Shown piece by piece: positions 36,729 to 45,380 of a stretch of 64,000 nt of DNA; the stretch's first letter is position 1, and every line of letters starts with the position of its first letter. The position numbers and the translations under genes are program-made. Source of the DNA: Kutzneria chonburiensis (GTDB taxonomy: Bacteria; Actinomycetota; Actinomycetes; Mycobacteriales; Pseudonocardiaceae); contig NZ_CP097263.1 of NCBI RefSeq assembly GCF_028622115.1, positions 9,621,501 to 9,685,500 on the forward strand, read 5' to 3'. The notes beneath the pieces are model-generated. The model saw nothing but the letters and a program-made list of their open reading frames with translations, searched no databases and was not told the DNA's origin.

Positions 36729-37241
36729 TCAGGCGTTGGCCCAGGACTTGATCTTGCCGCGGACCCGGGTGATGGCGGTCTGGGTGGCTCCTGGCGTGGT
36801 GCCGAGCATGCGGGCGATATCGCTGTGCGGATGCCCGTTGGCCACTAAAGCCACCAACTCCCGCTCGTAGGCGGTGAGCCGGGGGAGGGTGGAGGCGACC
36901 CAGTCGGCCTCGGCCCGGTCGCAGGTGAGCTCGGCCGGGTCGGCGTCGGCCAGCGGGTCGAGCTTGGTGTGCGAATGGGCCCGGGTGGCCGTGCTGCGGC
37001 GGCGGGCTTCGTCGACGCACAGCCGCTTCACGACGGTGACCAGGAAGGGGTGCAGGCGGTCCAGGTCCAGCTCGGAGAAGTGCGCGGCGCGCAGCAGGGC
37101 GTCGTGGACTATGTCCTCCGCCTGCCCGCTGCCCGCGGTGTGCCGTGCCGCGATGCCGACCAGTTGCGGTCGGACCTTGGCGCACTCCTCCCAGAACCGG
37201 GCCGGGACCTCTGCGGTCTGGCCCGGTGGGTGCTGTCGCAT
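36729..37241 (-). CDS. ECF-like RNA polymerase sigma factor
   Basis: 170 residues from ATG 37241 (AGGACGGCAATG gives a ribosome site). Region 2: AEDIVHDALLRAAHFSELDLDRLHPFLVTVVKRLCVDEARRR. Region 4: LPRLTAYERELVALVANGHPHSDIARMLGTTPGATQTAITRVRGKIKSW. The -10 recognition helix is present although region 2.4 is short. There is no adjacent anti-sigma gene on this strand, so regulation is unknown. An upstream in-frame ATG at 37322 adds 27 unlikely residues. Confidence 0.85.
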   Translation of the reverse strand: MRQHPPGQTAEVPARFWEECAKVRPQLVGIAARHTAGSGQAEDIVHDALLRAAHFSELDLDRLHPFLVTVVKRLCVDEARRRSTATRAHSHTKLDPLADADPAELTCDRAEADWVASTLPRLTAYERELVALVANGHPHSDIARMLGTTPGATQTAITRVRGKIKSWANA

Positions 37242-37627
37242 TGCCGTCCTCTCGTAGGCACAACAGGAAGAAGTTGCGAATTCATTGACGTTCGCGAAAA
37301 AATCTCCCGTGGCGCACGGCACTGTGCGCCCTGCTTGTGTCTACGGTGTAACAACGTTTGCTGTCACTGCCGGTAGGCCGTTATCTACGTCACGTGACAA
37401 AGGGGCGGTCCGGCCGCTTGCTCACCCTTTCGGGTGACGTTTGGTGAGTCCGCCGGTGCGCCGAGCGTAGACCCGATGGAACGACAAGTTCCCCAGAACC
37501 AGGTGTCCGGTGTGGTGGCAGGGACCACGCCGGTTGCCTGACCGGTGGGCTGGCGCGGTGGCAGGGACCGTGCCAGCCCATCCTTATATCCAGAGATGAA
37601 TATCCGGTGATGATTGCCCGGATTTCC
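37242..37627. other. gene-free region between sigma factor and MarR genes
   Basis: No convincing gene. It contains a 10-base palindrome GTCACGTGAC (about 37391-37400), a repeated GGTGGCAGGGACC (two copies, about 50 bases apart near 37515-37570), and a hairpin ATCCGG/CCGGAT at about 37603-37622. The hairpin lies just behind the MarR gene and could terminate it. A promoter for the sigma factor gene must lie in the A/T-richer part around 37270-37400. Confidence 0.5.
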
Positions 37628-38083
37628 TCAGCGGTAGCTCTCGAACAGCTTGAGCAGCAGTCGGTGCAACTCGTCCTGTTCCTCGGCCGTCAGCGGCGCG
37701 AGCATCTCCGCGTTCATCCGCTCCACGTCGATCAGCCGCTGCCGCAGCGCCTTCGCGCCGGCCGGGGTCGGCATCACGGCGTAGCGGCGCCGGTCCCGCT
37801 CGTCCCGCTTGCGATTGGCCAGCCCGGCCTTCTCCAGGTCGTCCAGCAGCGCCACGAGATCGCTGGCGTCGATGCCCAGCCGCTCGCTGATCTCCTTCTG
37901 CGACGACGCGCCGTGGTCCTCCAGCGAGGCCAGGATCATCAGGTGCTGGGCGCGCAGATCGTGCTCGAATCGGGCGACAGCCAGTCGGCGCCATTGCTTG
38001 GCCAGGTGCACCACCAGGAAGCTGGGTAGGCGCAGCATCCGTTCCGGTAGCGCCAATGCAGCGGTGCGGTCCGGGGTGCCCAT
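37628..38083 (-). CDS. MarR-family transcriptional regulator
   Basis: 151 residues starting MGTPDRTAALAL. Winged helix: LMILASLEDHGASSQKEISERLGIDASDLVALLDDLEKAGLANRKRDERDRRRYAVMPTPAGAKAL, with the conserved DxRxR wing. ATG 38083 is preferred over ATG 38107 because the predicted -10 TACAAT lies just upstream of 38083, giving a near-leaderless message. The start codon overlaps one arm of a strong inverted repeat, a natural autoregulatory operator. No co-transcribed target is adjacent. Confidence 0.9.
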   Translation of the reverse strand: MGTPDRTAALALPERMLRLPSFLVVHLAKQWRRLAVARFEHDLRAQHLMILASLEDHGASSQKEISERLGIDASDLVALLDDLEKAGLANRKRDERDRRRYAVMPTPAGAKALRQRLIDVERMNAEMLAPLTAEEQDELHRLLLKLFESYR

Positions 38084-38117
38084 GCCCCCATTGTACGGAT
38101 TACCCATGTTGGGGCAT
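38081..38117. promoter_or_regulatory. MarR promoter with flanking inverted-repeat operator
   Basis: ATGCCCC (38082-38088) and GGGGCAT (38111-38117) form a perfect 7-base inverted repeat around the leftward -10 box TACAAT. The left arm contains the MarR start codon. Dimer binding would block both transcription and the leaderless start. Confidence 0.6.
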
Positions 38118-38337
38118 CCCCACGAAGTGGCGCGGGATGGAGATCGACTGTGGTCTTGATCACATTCGGCTAACGCCGGCCACCCCGTGAAGAGATGTGC
38201 ATGGTGTCTGTCGAAACAAAGGCTTTCCGCGCACTTGCGCGCAGCCGGGCCGCCCCCGGGGTAGCTTTTCGATGGCCGATCGTCAGGATTCCCGGCCCCG
38301 GGGGTTGCTCTCTGCGCCGGATGCCCTAGGCTGGTGC

Positions 38338-38425
38338 CAGATCGAACAACACAGACCTCCCGTCACCCCTCCCCCTGGTGACGGGAAAACCGGAGCCCCC
38401 GTCCTTGACGGGGGCTCCGTGCTTT
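38338..38425 (+). ncRNA. 6C-type small RNA
   Basis: Two adjacent perfect hairpins with C-rich features. CCCGTCACC/GGTGACGGG (38359-38385) has the nine-base loop CCTCCCCCT. GGAGCCCCCGTC/GACGGGGGCTCC (38392-38418) follows with a three-base loop and then GTGCTTTC. They are preceded by an unpaired leader ending ACACAGACCT and by a promoter-like pair, TTGCTC at 38305 and TAGGCT at 38327. This matches the actinobacterial 6C motif, whose C-rich loops contact G-rich ribosome sites of target messages. The exact 5' end is an estimate. The remaining sequence from 38118 to 38330 shows no gene. Confidence 0.75.
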
Positions 38426-38456
38426 CCCGGGGTCGCTGTGCTGTCCGCGCACGGAG

Positions 38457-39137
38457 CTAGTGAAGAACGTTGACCGCCCGAGCCACCACCAGCACCACGA
38501 TCACCAGCGACACGATCGACTGGGCCATCATCGCCAGCTTGGCCCAGGGGCGCATCGGCAGCACGTCGGTCGGGCTGAACGCGGTGGCGTTGGTGAACGA
38601 CAGGTACAGGTAGTCCACGTACCAGGGCTCCCAGTCCTTCGGCGCCATGTCCGGGCTGGCCATCTGCGGGAACAGGAAGTCCGGGTACTCCCGCACGCCC
38701 ATCGCCCGCGGCCCCGGCCCGCCGCGGTCGAACTCCCAGTACCAGAGCGCGAACACGATGATGTTGGTGACGTAGATGTCCGCGCCGGTGGCCAGCAGCT
38801 CGACCGCGTTGTCGCCGATGGTGCCGTCCAGGATGTGCCGGATCAGCTGCACGCCGTTGAGCGCGTTGGCCGCGCTGACCAGGAAGCCGACCGTCAGCCC
38901 GACCCGCCGCTCGGCCACGCTGTGCTTGCTGATCCGTCCCGGATTGGCGATCAGCAGCGCCACCATGAGCGCGAAGGTCAGCGCCGGCAGGAGCCAGATC
39001 GGCAGGAACGTCATGGTCTGCGGCAGCGGCAGCTGGAGGGCCAGCGCCACCGCGATCGCGCTGGCCACCGCCCAGCGCTGCTCGGTCTGCGTCTCCCGGC
39101 GCCACGCGGGCATCTCGGCTTGGGTCACGAGAGGCAT
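38457..39137 (-). CDS. DUF1345-like integral membrane protein
   Basis: 226 residues with about six helices. The C-terminal signature YVDYLYLSFTNATAFSPTDVLPMRPWAKLAMMAQSIVSLVIVVLVVARAVNVL resembles DUF1345 membrane proteins; the SFTNATAFSPTD segment between two helices recalls a selectivity-filter-like loop of two-helix ion channels. The function is not established. The 3' end lies 31 bases from the 6C RNA hairpin on the other strand. A stable hairpin, GGGCGGGG/CCCCGCCC (about 39154-39178), precedes the start and would lie in its 5' leader. Confidence 0.75.
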   Translation of the reverse strand: MPLVTQAEMPAWRRETQTEQRWAVASAIAVALALQLPLPQTMTFLPIWLLPALTFALMVALLIANPGRISKHSVAERRVGLTVGFLVSAANALNGVQLIRHILDGTIGDNAVELLATGADIYVTNIIVFALWYWEFDRGGPGPRAMGVREYPDFLFPQMASPDMAPKDWEPWYVDYLYLSFTNATAFSPTDVLPMRPWAKLAMMAQSIVSLVIVVLVVARAVNVLH

Positions 39138-39561
39138 CCTGACGTGCGAACGGGCGGGGCGTCCGAAGACACCCCGCCCGTCACGGTAGCGGTCGACCAG
39201 TAGGTCGCCTCTCGGCGAGTTACGCAGTACGGCTCCAGCCGAACGGTATTCCGTACCCGTGGTTTCAGATGCGGCCCGGGGGACACGTACTGGCCAACCG
39301 CTTCCTACAACGGTACGGGCAGTGGTCTTGTTCCCGCATCACTCGGGAGGCGCAAAGGGATGCGTGACCATGATCACGCAACGTGGTCGAACTCGGCTGA
39401 ACCCGGTCCGGCAGACGGAATTCCGGTCACGAGTGGTCACGCACCGACAGCACGGTGGTGCGTCCCCTTCGGCATCGCCCGGGCCGATGATGTGTTCGGC
39501 CGGGCCGGACGCGACCGGTCGGTACCAGCCGGAAATACGGCTTCCGGCGAGTGGGACTGCG

Positions 39562-39590
39562 TTGACAAATGGTGACCGGTTCGGTGTTGT
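39562..39590 (+). promoter_or_regulatory. sigma70-like promoter
   Basis: TTGACA (39562-39567), 17-base spacer, TGTTGT (39585-39590). Transcription would begin at about 39597, right at the short ORF's ATG, and run into the LuxR gene with a leader of about 230 bases. Confidence 0.55.
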
Positions 39591-39597
39591 TGGAGCC

Positions 39598-39663
39598 ATG
39601 ACCGCCATCGCGAACCACGTGTGTGACTGCGTTGTGTCCGGCGTGTTGCGCTGTCCGCGCTGA
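39598..39663 (+). CDS. possible 21-residue leader peptide
   Basis: MTAIANHVCDCVVSGVLRCPR, starting at the predicted transcription start, with TTGGAG just upstream. Three cysteines in 21 residues recall cysteine-rich leader peptides of actinobacteria that sense translation rate. The link to the LuxR gene 163 bases downstream is only positional. It could be chance; no homology can be checked here. Confidence 0.3.
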   Translation: MTAIANHVCDCVVSGVLRCPR

Positions 39664-39826
39664 TCGTCTGACCAGGCAAGAGACGCGCGTCCGAATTGGT
39701 GGACTACCGACGAAAGTCGTAGGCCGTACTGCCTAGCGGCTCACACGAATACGCGGTTGGAATACCGGTGTGTGGCCGATCAGAATGGTGGAGTACCAAC
39801 TCTGCCCTGCGGTTGAGGTACCACAC

Positions 39827-42619
39827 ATGAATGATCCTGGCCCGGTTGGACGTGGCGAGCTCCTGCGCTCGGCACGGAACCTGCTGGCGGGCGGCAGCGT
39901 GCTGTTCTGCGGCCCCGCCGGCATCGGCAAGTCGACGCTGCTGGGTGCGCTCGCCGACGAGCGAGAGGCCCGCGGCGACACGGTGCTGCGCTGCGCGCCG
40001 GCCGAGTCGGATCGAAGACTTCCGTTCGTCTGCCTGATCGACCTGCTCGTGGACGTCGCCGACGACGTGCTCGCGACGCTGCCGCCACCCCTGCGGGCAG
40101 CGTTGGACGCGGCGCTGCTGCGCGGCGAGCACCCGACGTCTGACCAGAGTCGGCTCGGTGTGCGGCTGGCCGTGCTCCAGGTCCTCCAGCTGCTGTCCGA
40201 TCCCGGCCCGGTGCTGCTGGTGATCGATGATCTCCAGTGGGTGGACCGGCCGAGCGCCGAGGTGCTGGCCTTCGTGGCCCGCCGGCTGACCGGCGACCGG
40301 CTGCGGGTGCTGGCCGCCGAGCGGGTGCCGGACGGCGAGCAGCCGCTGCACCGCAGCCTGTGCCCGCCGGACGTGGCCGAACTGCCGGTGCCGCCGCTGA
40401 CTCCGCGCGACGTGGCCCGATTGTTGCTGCGCGACAACGGGGTTCTGCTGCCGCACGGCTCGGTGTCGCAGATCCACCAGCTGGCCGACGGCAATCCCTT
40501 CTACGCCTTGGAACTGGGCCGCGCGGTGCTGCGCTCGGGCGTGCCGGAGAGCCCGGGCCGGCCGCTGCCGGTGCCGCGACGGCTGCGCGCGCTGCTGCTG
40601 GACCGGCTGGGCGAGCTGACCGAACGGGCCCAGGCCACCCTGCTGGTGGCCAGCGCCGCCACCCGGCCGAGCCTGACTCTGCTGCGCGCCGCCGGACGTC
40701 CCGACGCGGCCGCGGATCTGGTCGCGGCCGAGCTCTGTGATCTGGCCGTGGCCGACGACGAGGGCATCGTCCGGTTCAGACATCCGCTCATCCGAGCGGC
40801 CATCTACGCCGAGGCCGCCTCGCACCGCCGCATCGACGCGCACGCCCGGCTGGCCGACGTGGTCACCGAGCCGGTGGAGCGGGCCCGGCACCTCGCGTTG
40901 GCCAAACCCCATGAGGACGAGTCGGTCGCCGCGACCCTGATGGCCGCCGCGGCGTCGGCCCGTCGGCGCGGCGCCCCCGTGACCGCGGCCGAGCTGGCGG
41001 CGATGGCCGCGGACCGAACCCCGTGGGACAGCCAGCAGATCCGTGCCGAGCGGCGGCTGGTCGCGGCCGAACACGCCTGCGACGCCGGTCTGCGGGCCGA
41101 GGCACGGACCGCCGCCGAGTCGGTGCTGGCCGACGCGCGCTGCCCGCGGCTGCGGGTGCGGGCCCGGCTTGTCTTGCTGCGCAACGCCGGGCAGGCGCTG
41201 CACGACCTCGGCCCGTTGATCGACGACGGGCTGGCCGACGCCGCCGGCGATCCCGAGCTGGAAGCGCCGCTGCGAATGTGGCTGGCCGGCCGGGCGTTGC
41301 TCGGCGGCGACACCGTGGAGGCGGCGGTGCAGGCCGCCCGCTCGGCCGAACTGGCCACCGAGGCCGGCGACACGGCGACCGCCGTGCGCGCGCTGACCCG
41401 ATTGGCACACCTGCAATCCCTGCGCGGAGATCCGGCCGCGCGGGAGACCGTGGCCCGGGCGATCGAAATCGTCGAACGTGATCCGCACGCCGAGTCGTGG
41501 GAGCTGGAACGGCACCAGGCCGTGGTCGAGCTGCACGACGACGAGCTCCAGCGGGCCGAGCGGCGGCTGTTGTCGTTGCTGCGCAAGGTGGAGGAGACCG
41601 CGGCGGTCGAGGACACCGTCGCGATCATGGTCACGCTGGCCGAGGTGCAGTCCCGGGCCGGGCAGTGCCGCCGGGCCGTGGAGACCGCGCGGCGGGCCAT
41701 GACCCTGTTCTCCGAGGCCGGCGTCAGCTGCCCGCCCGCGCTGTACGTGGCCGCGTTGGCCGAGACCAACGGCGGCAGCGTCGAGGCGGCCGCGGAGTAC
41801 GCCGAGCGTGGCGCCCGCGAGTCGGCGGCCGTCGGCGATCAGCTCTACCTCATGCGGAACTTGGCCGTGCTGGGCCAGGTTCAGCTCACCACCGGCGACG
41901 CGCCGGCCGCGGTCGAGACCCTGTGCCGGGTCGGCGAGATCGGCCGCCGCATGGACATCCGTGACCCGGCCGTCGTGCGCTGGCAGGCCGATCTGGCCGA
42001 GGCGCTGGTGGCCACCGGGGCGCTCGAGGACGCCCGTGAGCTGATCGGCCAGACTTCCAAGCAGGCCCTCGACTTCGGCCGGCACACGGTGATGGCCAAC
42101 CTGGAGCGGTCGGCCGCGCTGCTGGCCGTCGCCTCCGGTCTGCCCAGCGACGGCGTCGCGCGCTTGCGGGACATCGCCGATGGTCAGGTCGGTCTGGACC
42201 GGGCCCGTACGCTCATCGCCCTCGCCGGTGTCGAACGCCGTTGCCGCCGGCGGGCCGCCGCCCGGGCCGCGTTGTCGGAGGCGTACGAGATCTGTGCGGC
42301 GATCTCCGCCACGCCGTGGGCCGAGCGTGTCCGTGACGAGCTCGACCGGGCCGGCGCGCAGTCCCGGGCCGACCACACCGTGGCGCTCACCGTTGCCGAG
42401 CAACGAGTTGCCGAGCTGGTTCGTGCCGGATCCACCAACCGTGAGGTGGCCGCGGTGTTGTTCATCAGCGTGAAGACGGTCGAGGCCACATTGTCGAGGA
42501 TCTATCGCAAAGTAGGCGTGCGGTCACGCACCGAGTTGGTGCGCGCGATGGACGTCCCGGTCCCGGTGCCGGCTGCCCGCCAACCCGAGCCCGAACCCCT
42601 CCGCAGCCAGGCCGTCTAG
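39827..42619 (+). CDS. LuxR-family ATP-binding regulator (LAL type)
   Basis: 930 residues from ATG 39827 (TTGAGG upstream). The N-terminal AAA/STAND ATPase has Walker A CGPAGIGKST (28-37) and Walker B VLLVIDDLQWVDRPSAEVL (about 127-145). A long helical TPR-like middle (about 330-830) is followed by a C-terminal LuxR HTH (LTVAEQRVAELVRAGSTNREVAAVLFISVKTVEATLSRIYRKVGVRSRTELVRAM). LAL regulators, related to MalT, often act as pathway-specific activators. The neighbouring secreted S53 protease is a possible target. Family A palindrome copy 4 starts two bases after the stop. Confidence 0.92.
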   Translation: MNDPGPVGRGELLRSARNLLAGGSVLFCGPAGIGKSTLLGALADEREARGDTVLRCAPAESDRRLPFVCLIDLLVDVADDVLATLPPPLRAALDAALLRGEHPTSDQSRLGVRLAVLQVLQLLSDPGPVLLVIDDLQWVDRPSAEVLAFVARRLTGDRLRVLAAERVPDGEQPLHRSLCPPDVAELPVPPLTPRDVARLLLRDNGVLLPHGSVSQIHQLADGNPFYALELGRAVLRSGVPESPGRPLPVPRRLRALLLDRLGELTERAQATLLVASAATRPSLTLLRAAGRPDAAADLVAAELCDLAVADDEGIVRFRHPLIRAAIYAEAASHRRIDAHARLADVVTEPVERARHLALAKPHEDESVAATLMAAAASARRRGAPVTAAELAAMAADRTPWDSQQIRAERRLVAAEHACDAGLRAEARTAAESVLADARCPRLRVRARLVLLRNAGQALHDLGPLIDDGLADAAGDPELEAPLRMWLAGRALLGGDTVEAAVQAARSAELATEAGDTATAVRALTRLAHLQSLRGDPAARETVARAIEIVERDPHAESWELERHQAVVELHDDELQRAERRLLSLLRKVEETAAVEDTVAIMVTLAEVQSRAGQCRRAVETARRAMTLFSEAGVSCPPALYVAALAETNGGSVEAAAEYAERGARESAAVGDQLYLMRNLAVLGQVQLTTGDAPAAVETLCRVGEIGRRMDIRDPAVVRWQADLAEALVATGALEDARELIGQTSKQALDFGRHTVMANLERSAALLAVASGLPSDGVARLRDIADGQVGLDRARTLIALAGVERRCRRRAAARAALSEAYEICAAISATPWAERVRDELDRAGAQSRADHTVALTVAEQRVAELVRAGSTNREVAAVLFISVKTVEATLSRIYRKVGVRSRTELVRAMDVPVPVPAARQPEPEPLRSQAV

Positions 42620-42620
42620 C

Positions 42621-42740
42621 ACCCCCGCGAGTCCCGCTCTCAGACACAGTGAATTCCGGTTTCGAGCAGAACCGAGCCGCGGGGCTCAGTTCTGCTCGAG
42701 AGCGTGTTTCGGTGTGCCCCAGAGCGGGACTCACGGGGGT
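42621..42740. repeat. palindrome family A, variant copy 4
   Basis: 20-base outer arms ACCCCCGCGAGTCCCGCTCT and complement with one mismatch, matching the other copies. The core differs: a nested hairpin CGAGCAGAACCGAGCC/GGCTCAGTTCTGCTCG. It lies directly behind the LuxR gene. Confidence 0.85.
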
Positions 42741-42831
42741 TGTGGGGCCGGGCAAGGGTTTCCTCGGTTTCACTGAGGGTGGTCGACCAATAGCGTTTGG
42801 TGAGTCCCGATCCTGCCCCTGGGAGACCACA

Positions 42832-44430
42832 GTGAAGACGTTGAGGATCATCGGCGCGCTGGTTGCGCCGCTTGCCATCGCCGCGGTGGCGGCCCCGACC
42901 GCGCTGGCCGCCCCGCAGCCGCGAGTGGCGCTCCAGTCCGATGCGGTGAGCGGCCTGAACCAGGCCCGGTCACTGGGCGAACTGCCGGCGCAGCAGCGGG
43001 TGTCGGTCGCGGTCAGCCTGAACCTGCGCAACGGCACGGAACTGGACCGCACCATCGCCGCGGTGAACGACCCGCATTCGCCGCAGTACGGCCACTTCCT
43101 CACGCCGGAGCAGTTCACCGCCCGCTTCGGCCCGACCGACGACCAGGTCACGCGGGTGAAGGAATACCTGCGCGGACAGGGCCTGTCGATCGACTCGGTC
43201 AGCGCCAACCACCTCACGGTCGACGCCAGCGGCCCGGCCGCGGCGGTGCAGAAGGCGTTCGGCACCACGCTGGCCAACTACCGTGACGGCAAGACGGATC
43301 GTCCCTTCTACGCCAACACCTCGGCCCCGACGCTGCCGGCCGACCTGGCCGGCACCGTGCTCGACGTGGCCGGTCTGAACAACCGACAGATCCGCGTGCA
43401 CCACACCAGGGTCGACCCCCACGCCGGCCCGGGCGGCGGCTTCACGCCCACTCAGCTCAAGGGCGCCTACGACGTTTCGTCCACGTACAACGGATCCGGC
43501 CAAACGGTCGCACTGTGGGAGTTCGACGGCTTCCAGCAGTCCAACATCGCCAAGTACGACAGCAACTACAACACCGGCTCGCCCACGCCCAAGGTGCAGC
43601 AGGTGTCCGGCGGCTCCGGCCCGCTCGGCGACGGCCAGGTCGAAGTCGAGCTGGACATCGAAGCGATTCAAGCGATCGCGCCCAAGGCCGCCATCACGGT
43701 GTTCGAGGCGCCCAACACCGATCAGGGCGAGGTCGACCTGGCCAACGCCATCGTGGCCAGCAAGATCTCGGTCACCTCGATCAGCTGGGGCCTGTCCGAG
43801 AAGGGCCGCACCACCGCCGGCATCCAGGCCGTGAGCAACGTCTTCAAGCAGGGCGCGGCGCAGGGCCAGAGCTTCTTCGCCGCCTCGGGTGACGACGGCT
43901 CGGACGACAACGGCGACGGCAGCACCACCGTCGACTACCCGGCCAGCGACCCGAACGTGACCGGTGTCGGCGGCACCAACCTGTCCACTTCGACCACCAC
44001 CACGTGGAAGAGCGAGACCGGCTGGAACGGCTCGGGCGGCGGCTATTCCTCGGTGTTCGCGCTGCCGTCGTTCCAGAGCGGTGTGAAGATCGGCACGAGC
44101 AACAAGCGCCAGGTGCCCGATGTTTCCGCCCAGGGTGGACCTACGGGCATTTCCGTCTACACCCAGGGGCAGTGGACTTCGGTGTACGGCACGTCCGGCG
44201 CGGCCCCGATCTGGGCCGGCGTCGCCGCGGTCTACAACCAGGCCGCCGCGGCCAAGGGCAAGACCGGACTGGGCTCGGCCAACGCCAAGCTGTACGGGCT
44301 GGCCAAGACCAACTTCCACGACATCACCAGCGGCAGCAACGGCGCCTACCGGGCGGGCAGCGGATTCGACCTGGTGACCGGCATCGGCTCGCCGGACACG
44401 GGCAAGATCCTCACGGCCGGCATCCAGTAG
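42832..44430 (+). CDS. secreted S53 (sedolisin/kumamolisin-type) protease
   Basis: 532 residues from GTG 42832. The signal peptide (about 1-26) ends TALAAPQ. The pro-kumamolisin activation domain (about 35-185) contains LNLRNGTELDRTIAAVNDPHSPQYGHFLTPEQF. The catalytic domain has the Glu/Asp pair in VEVELDIEAIQAIAPKA, the oxyanion Asp in FFAASGDDGSDD, and the nucleophile Ser in YGTSGAAPIWAGVAAV; calcium ligands lie near the C-terminus (GFDLVTGIGSPD). Such enzymes are acid-active extracellular endopeptidases released by self-cleavage of the prodomain. The gene lies between the LuxR and TetR regulator genes and is a likely target of either. Confidence 0.93.
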   Translation: MKTLRIIGALVAPLAIAAVAAPTALAAPQPRVALQSDAVSGLNQARSLGELPAQQRVSVAVSLNLRNGTELDRTIAAVNDPHSPQYGHFLTPEQFTARFGPTDDQVTRVKEYLRGQGLSIDSVSANHLTVDASGPAAAVQKAFGTTLANYRDGKTDRPFYANTSAPTLPADLAGTVLDVAGLNNRQIRVHHTRVDPHAGPGGGFTPTQLKGAYDVSSTYNGSGQTVALWEFDGFQQSNIAKYDSNYNTGSPTPKVQQVSGGSGPLGDGQVEVELDIEAIQAIAPKAAITVFEAPNTDQGEVDLANAIVASKISVTSISWGLSEKGRTTAGIQAVSNVFKQGAAQGQSFFAASGDDGSDDNGDGSTTVDYPASDPNVTGVGGTNLSTSTTTTWKSETGWNGSGGGYSSVFALPSFQSGVKIGTSNKRQVPDVSAQGGPTGISVYTQGQWTSVYGTSGAAPIWAGVAAVYNQAAAAKGKTGLGSANAKLYGLAKTNFHDITSGSNGAYRAGSGFDLVTGIGSPDTGKILTAGIQ

Positions 44431-44477
44431 ACCGCAAGCAGTACCCGGCGATCTGGTCGCCATCTGGAAATTTCGAC

Positions 44478-44510
44478 GCGCCCCGTCCGGCCTCCCGCCG
44501 GGCGGGGCGC
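44478..44510 (+). terminator. GC-rich stem-loop
   Basis: GCGCCCCG.CCGG / CCGG.CGGGGCGC hairpin 47 bases behind the protease gene. Beyond it, to 44710, I see no gene; the stretch must hold the TetR promoter. Confidence 0.7.
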
Positions 44511-44710
44511 CGCCGTGATCACGCCGTGTTGCCAACCCCTTGCCAGAGCGTGAGCGTTACTCGGCCGCATGGGTGATGACCCCTCACATGTGCCGTTTTC
44601 GCGTTTTGCCAGGTCAGAGGGAGAACGCTTTCATTCGGCCCCTACCGAACCTGGCAGTCCGCTGAGTGTTTGCTCCGAACACTGCGTGAAACGGCCACTT
44701 CTGTCGCACC

Positions 44711-45358
44711 ATGTTCCGCGTGCAGGACGACCACACGAACAGCAGACTTGCCCTGCTGATGCGCAGACAGCCCGTGCAGGCAAGGGGAGCGGCCACCGTG
44801 ACCGCGATCCTCGACGCGTGCGAGGCGCTGTTGGCCGAGCGGGACTACGACTCGATCACGACGGCGCGCATCGCGGAGTCCGCGGGCATTCCCATCGGGT
44901 CCTTCTACCAGTACTTCCCCGACAAGCGGTCGGTGGTGCGGGCGCTCGCGCTGCGCAGCACCGACAAGTTCCTCACCGAGGTCGAGGAGTACTTCACAGC
45001 GGCGCCGGATGATTGGCGCCAGGCTGTGGCCGGGGTACTGGCGGTGCACGAGCGCATGCGCAAACAGGACGCCAGTTTCGGGCGCGTCCGGTTCGCAGAA
45101 GTGCTCGACAACCACCTCGAGGACCCGGAAGCCGACCACCGGCGCATGGTCGCCGACCGACTCGGCGCCCTGTTCGCCACGCGCTACAAGGTGCGCAAGG
45201 GCGCGGGCTACCGGCTGGCGTTCCTCGCCGCGGTGGAATCCGGCGGGTCACTGCTGCAGATGGCCGACCGGGTGCCCAGCCGGCAGCGACGCCAAGTGGT
45301 CGGGACAGCACAGGAAGTCATGACTACGCTGTTGGCCAAGGCGCTCGAGAAGAGCTGA
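44711..45358 (+). CDS. TetR-family transcriptional regulator
   Basis: 215 residues. HTH: AATVTAILDACEALLAERDYDSITTARIAESAGIPIGSFYQYFPDKRSVVRALALR (about 27-82), with the typical GSFYQYFPDK recognition helix end. The C-terminal ligand domain is helical. ATG 44711 is taken; ATG 44759 (MRRQPVQARGA), nearer the HTH, is equally possible since neither has a clear ribosome site. It ends 22 bases before the PLP enzyme gene on the same strand and may regulate it. Confidence 0.88.
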   Translation: MFRVQDDHTNSRLALLMRRQPVQARGAATVTAILDACEALLAERDYDSITTARIAESAGIPIGSFYQYFPDKRSVVRALALRSTDKFLTEVEEYFTAAPDDWRQAVAGVLAVHERMRKQDASFGRVRFAEVLDNHLEDPEADHRRMVADRLGALFATRYKVRKGAGYRLAFLAAVESGGSLLQMADRVPSRQRRQVVGTAQEVMTTLLAKALEKS

Positions 45359-45380
45359 CGGCGAGAGGACCCGCGCGCGG

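Larger units (their letters stand above)
39138..39826. promoter_or_regulatory. long regulatory gap before the LuxR regulator
   Basis: 689 bases with no full-length gene. Contents: hairpin GGGCGGGG/CCCCGCCC (39154-39178); inverted repeat TGCGTGA/TCACGCA (39361-39380), a good operator candidate; a consensus promoter at 39562; and a very short reading frame at 39598. A longer open frame (39259-39663) exists but its upstream part lacks coding bias. TTGAGG at 39813 serves the LuxR start. Confidence 0.5.

Noticed and set aside
39259-39597. Upstream part of a 134-codon frame before the LuxR gene
   Set aside because: No codon bias and it crosses a predicted promoter; only the last 21 codons were kept as a weak leader-peptide candidate.
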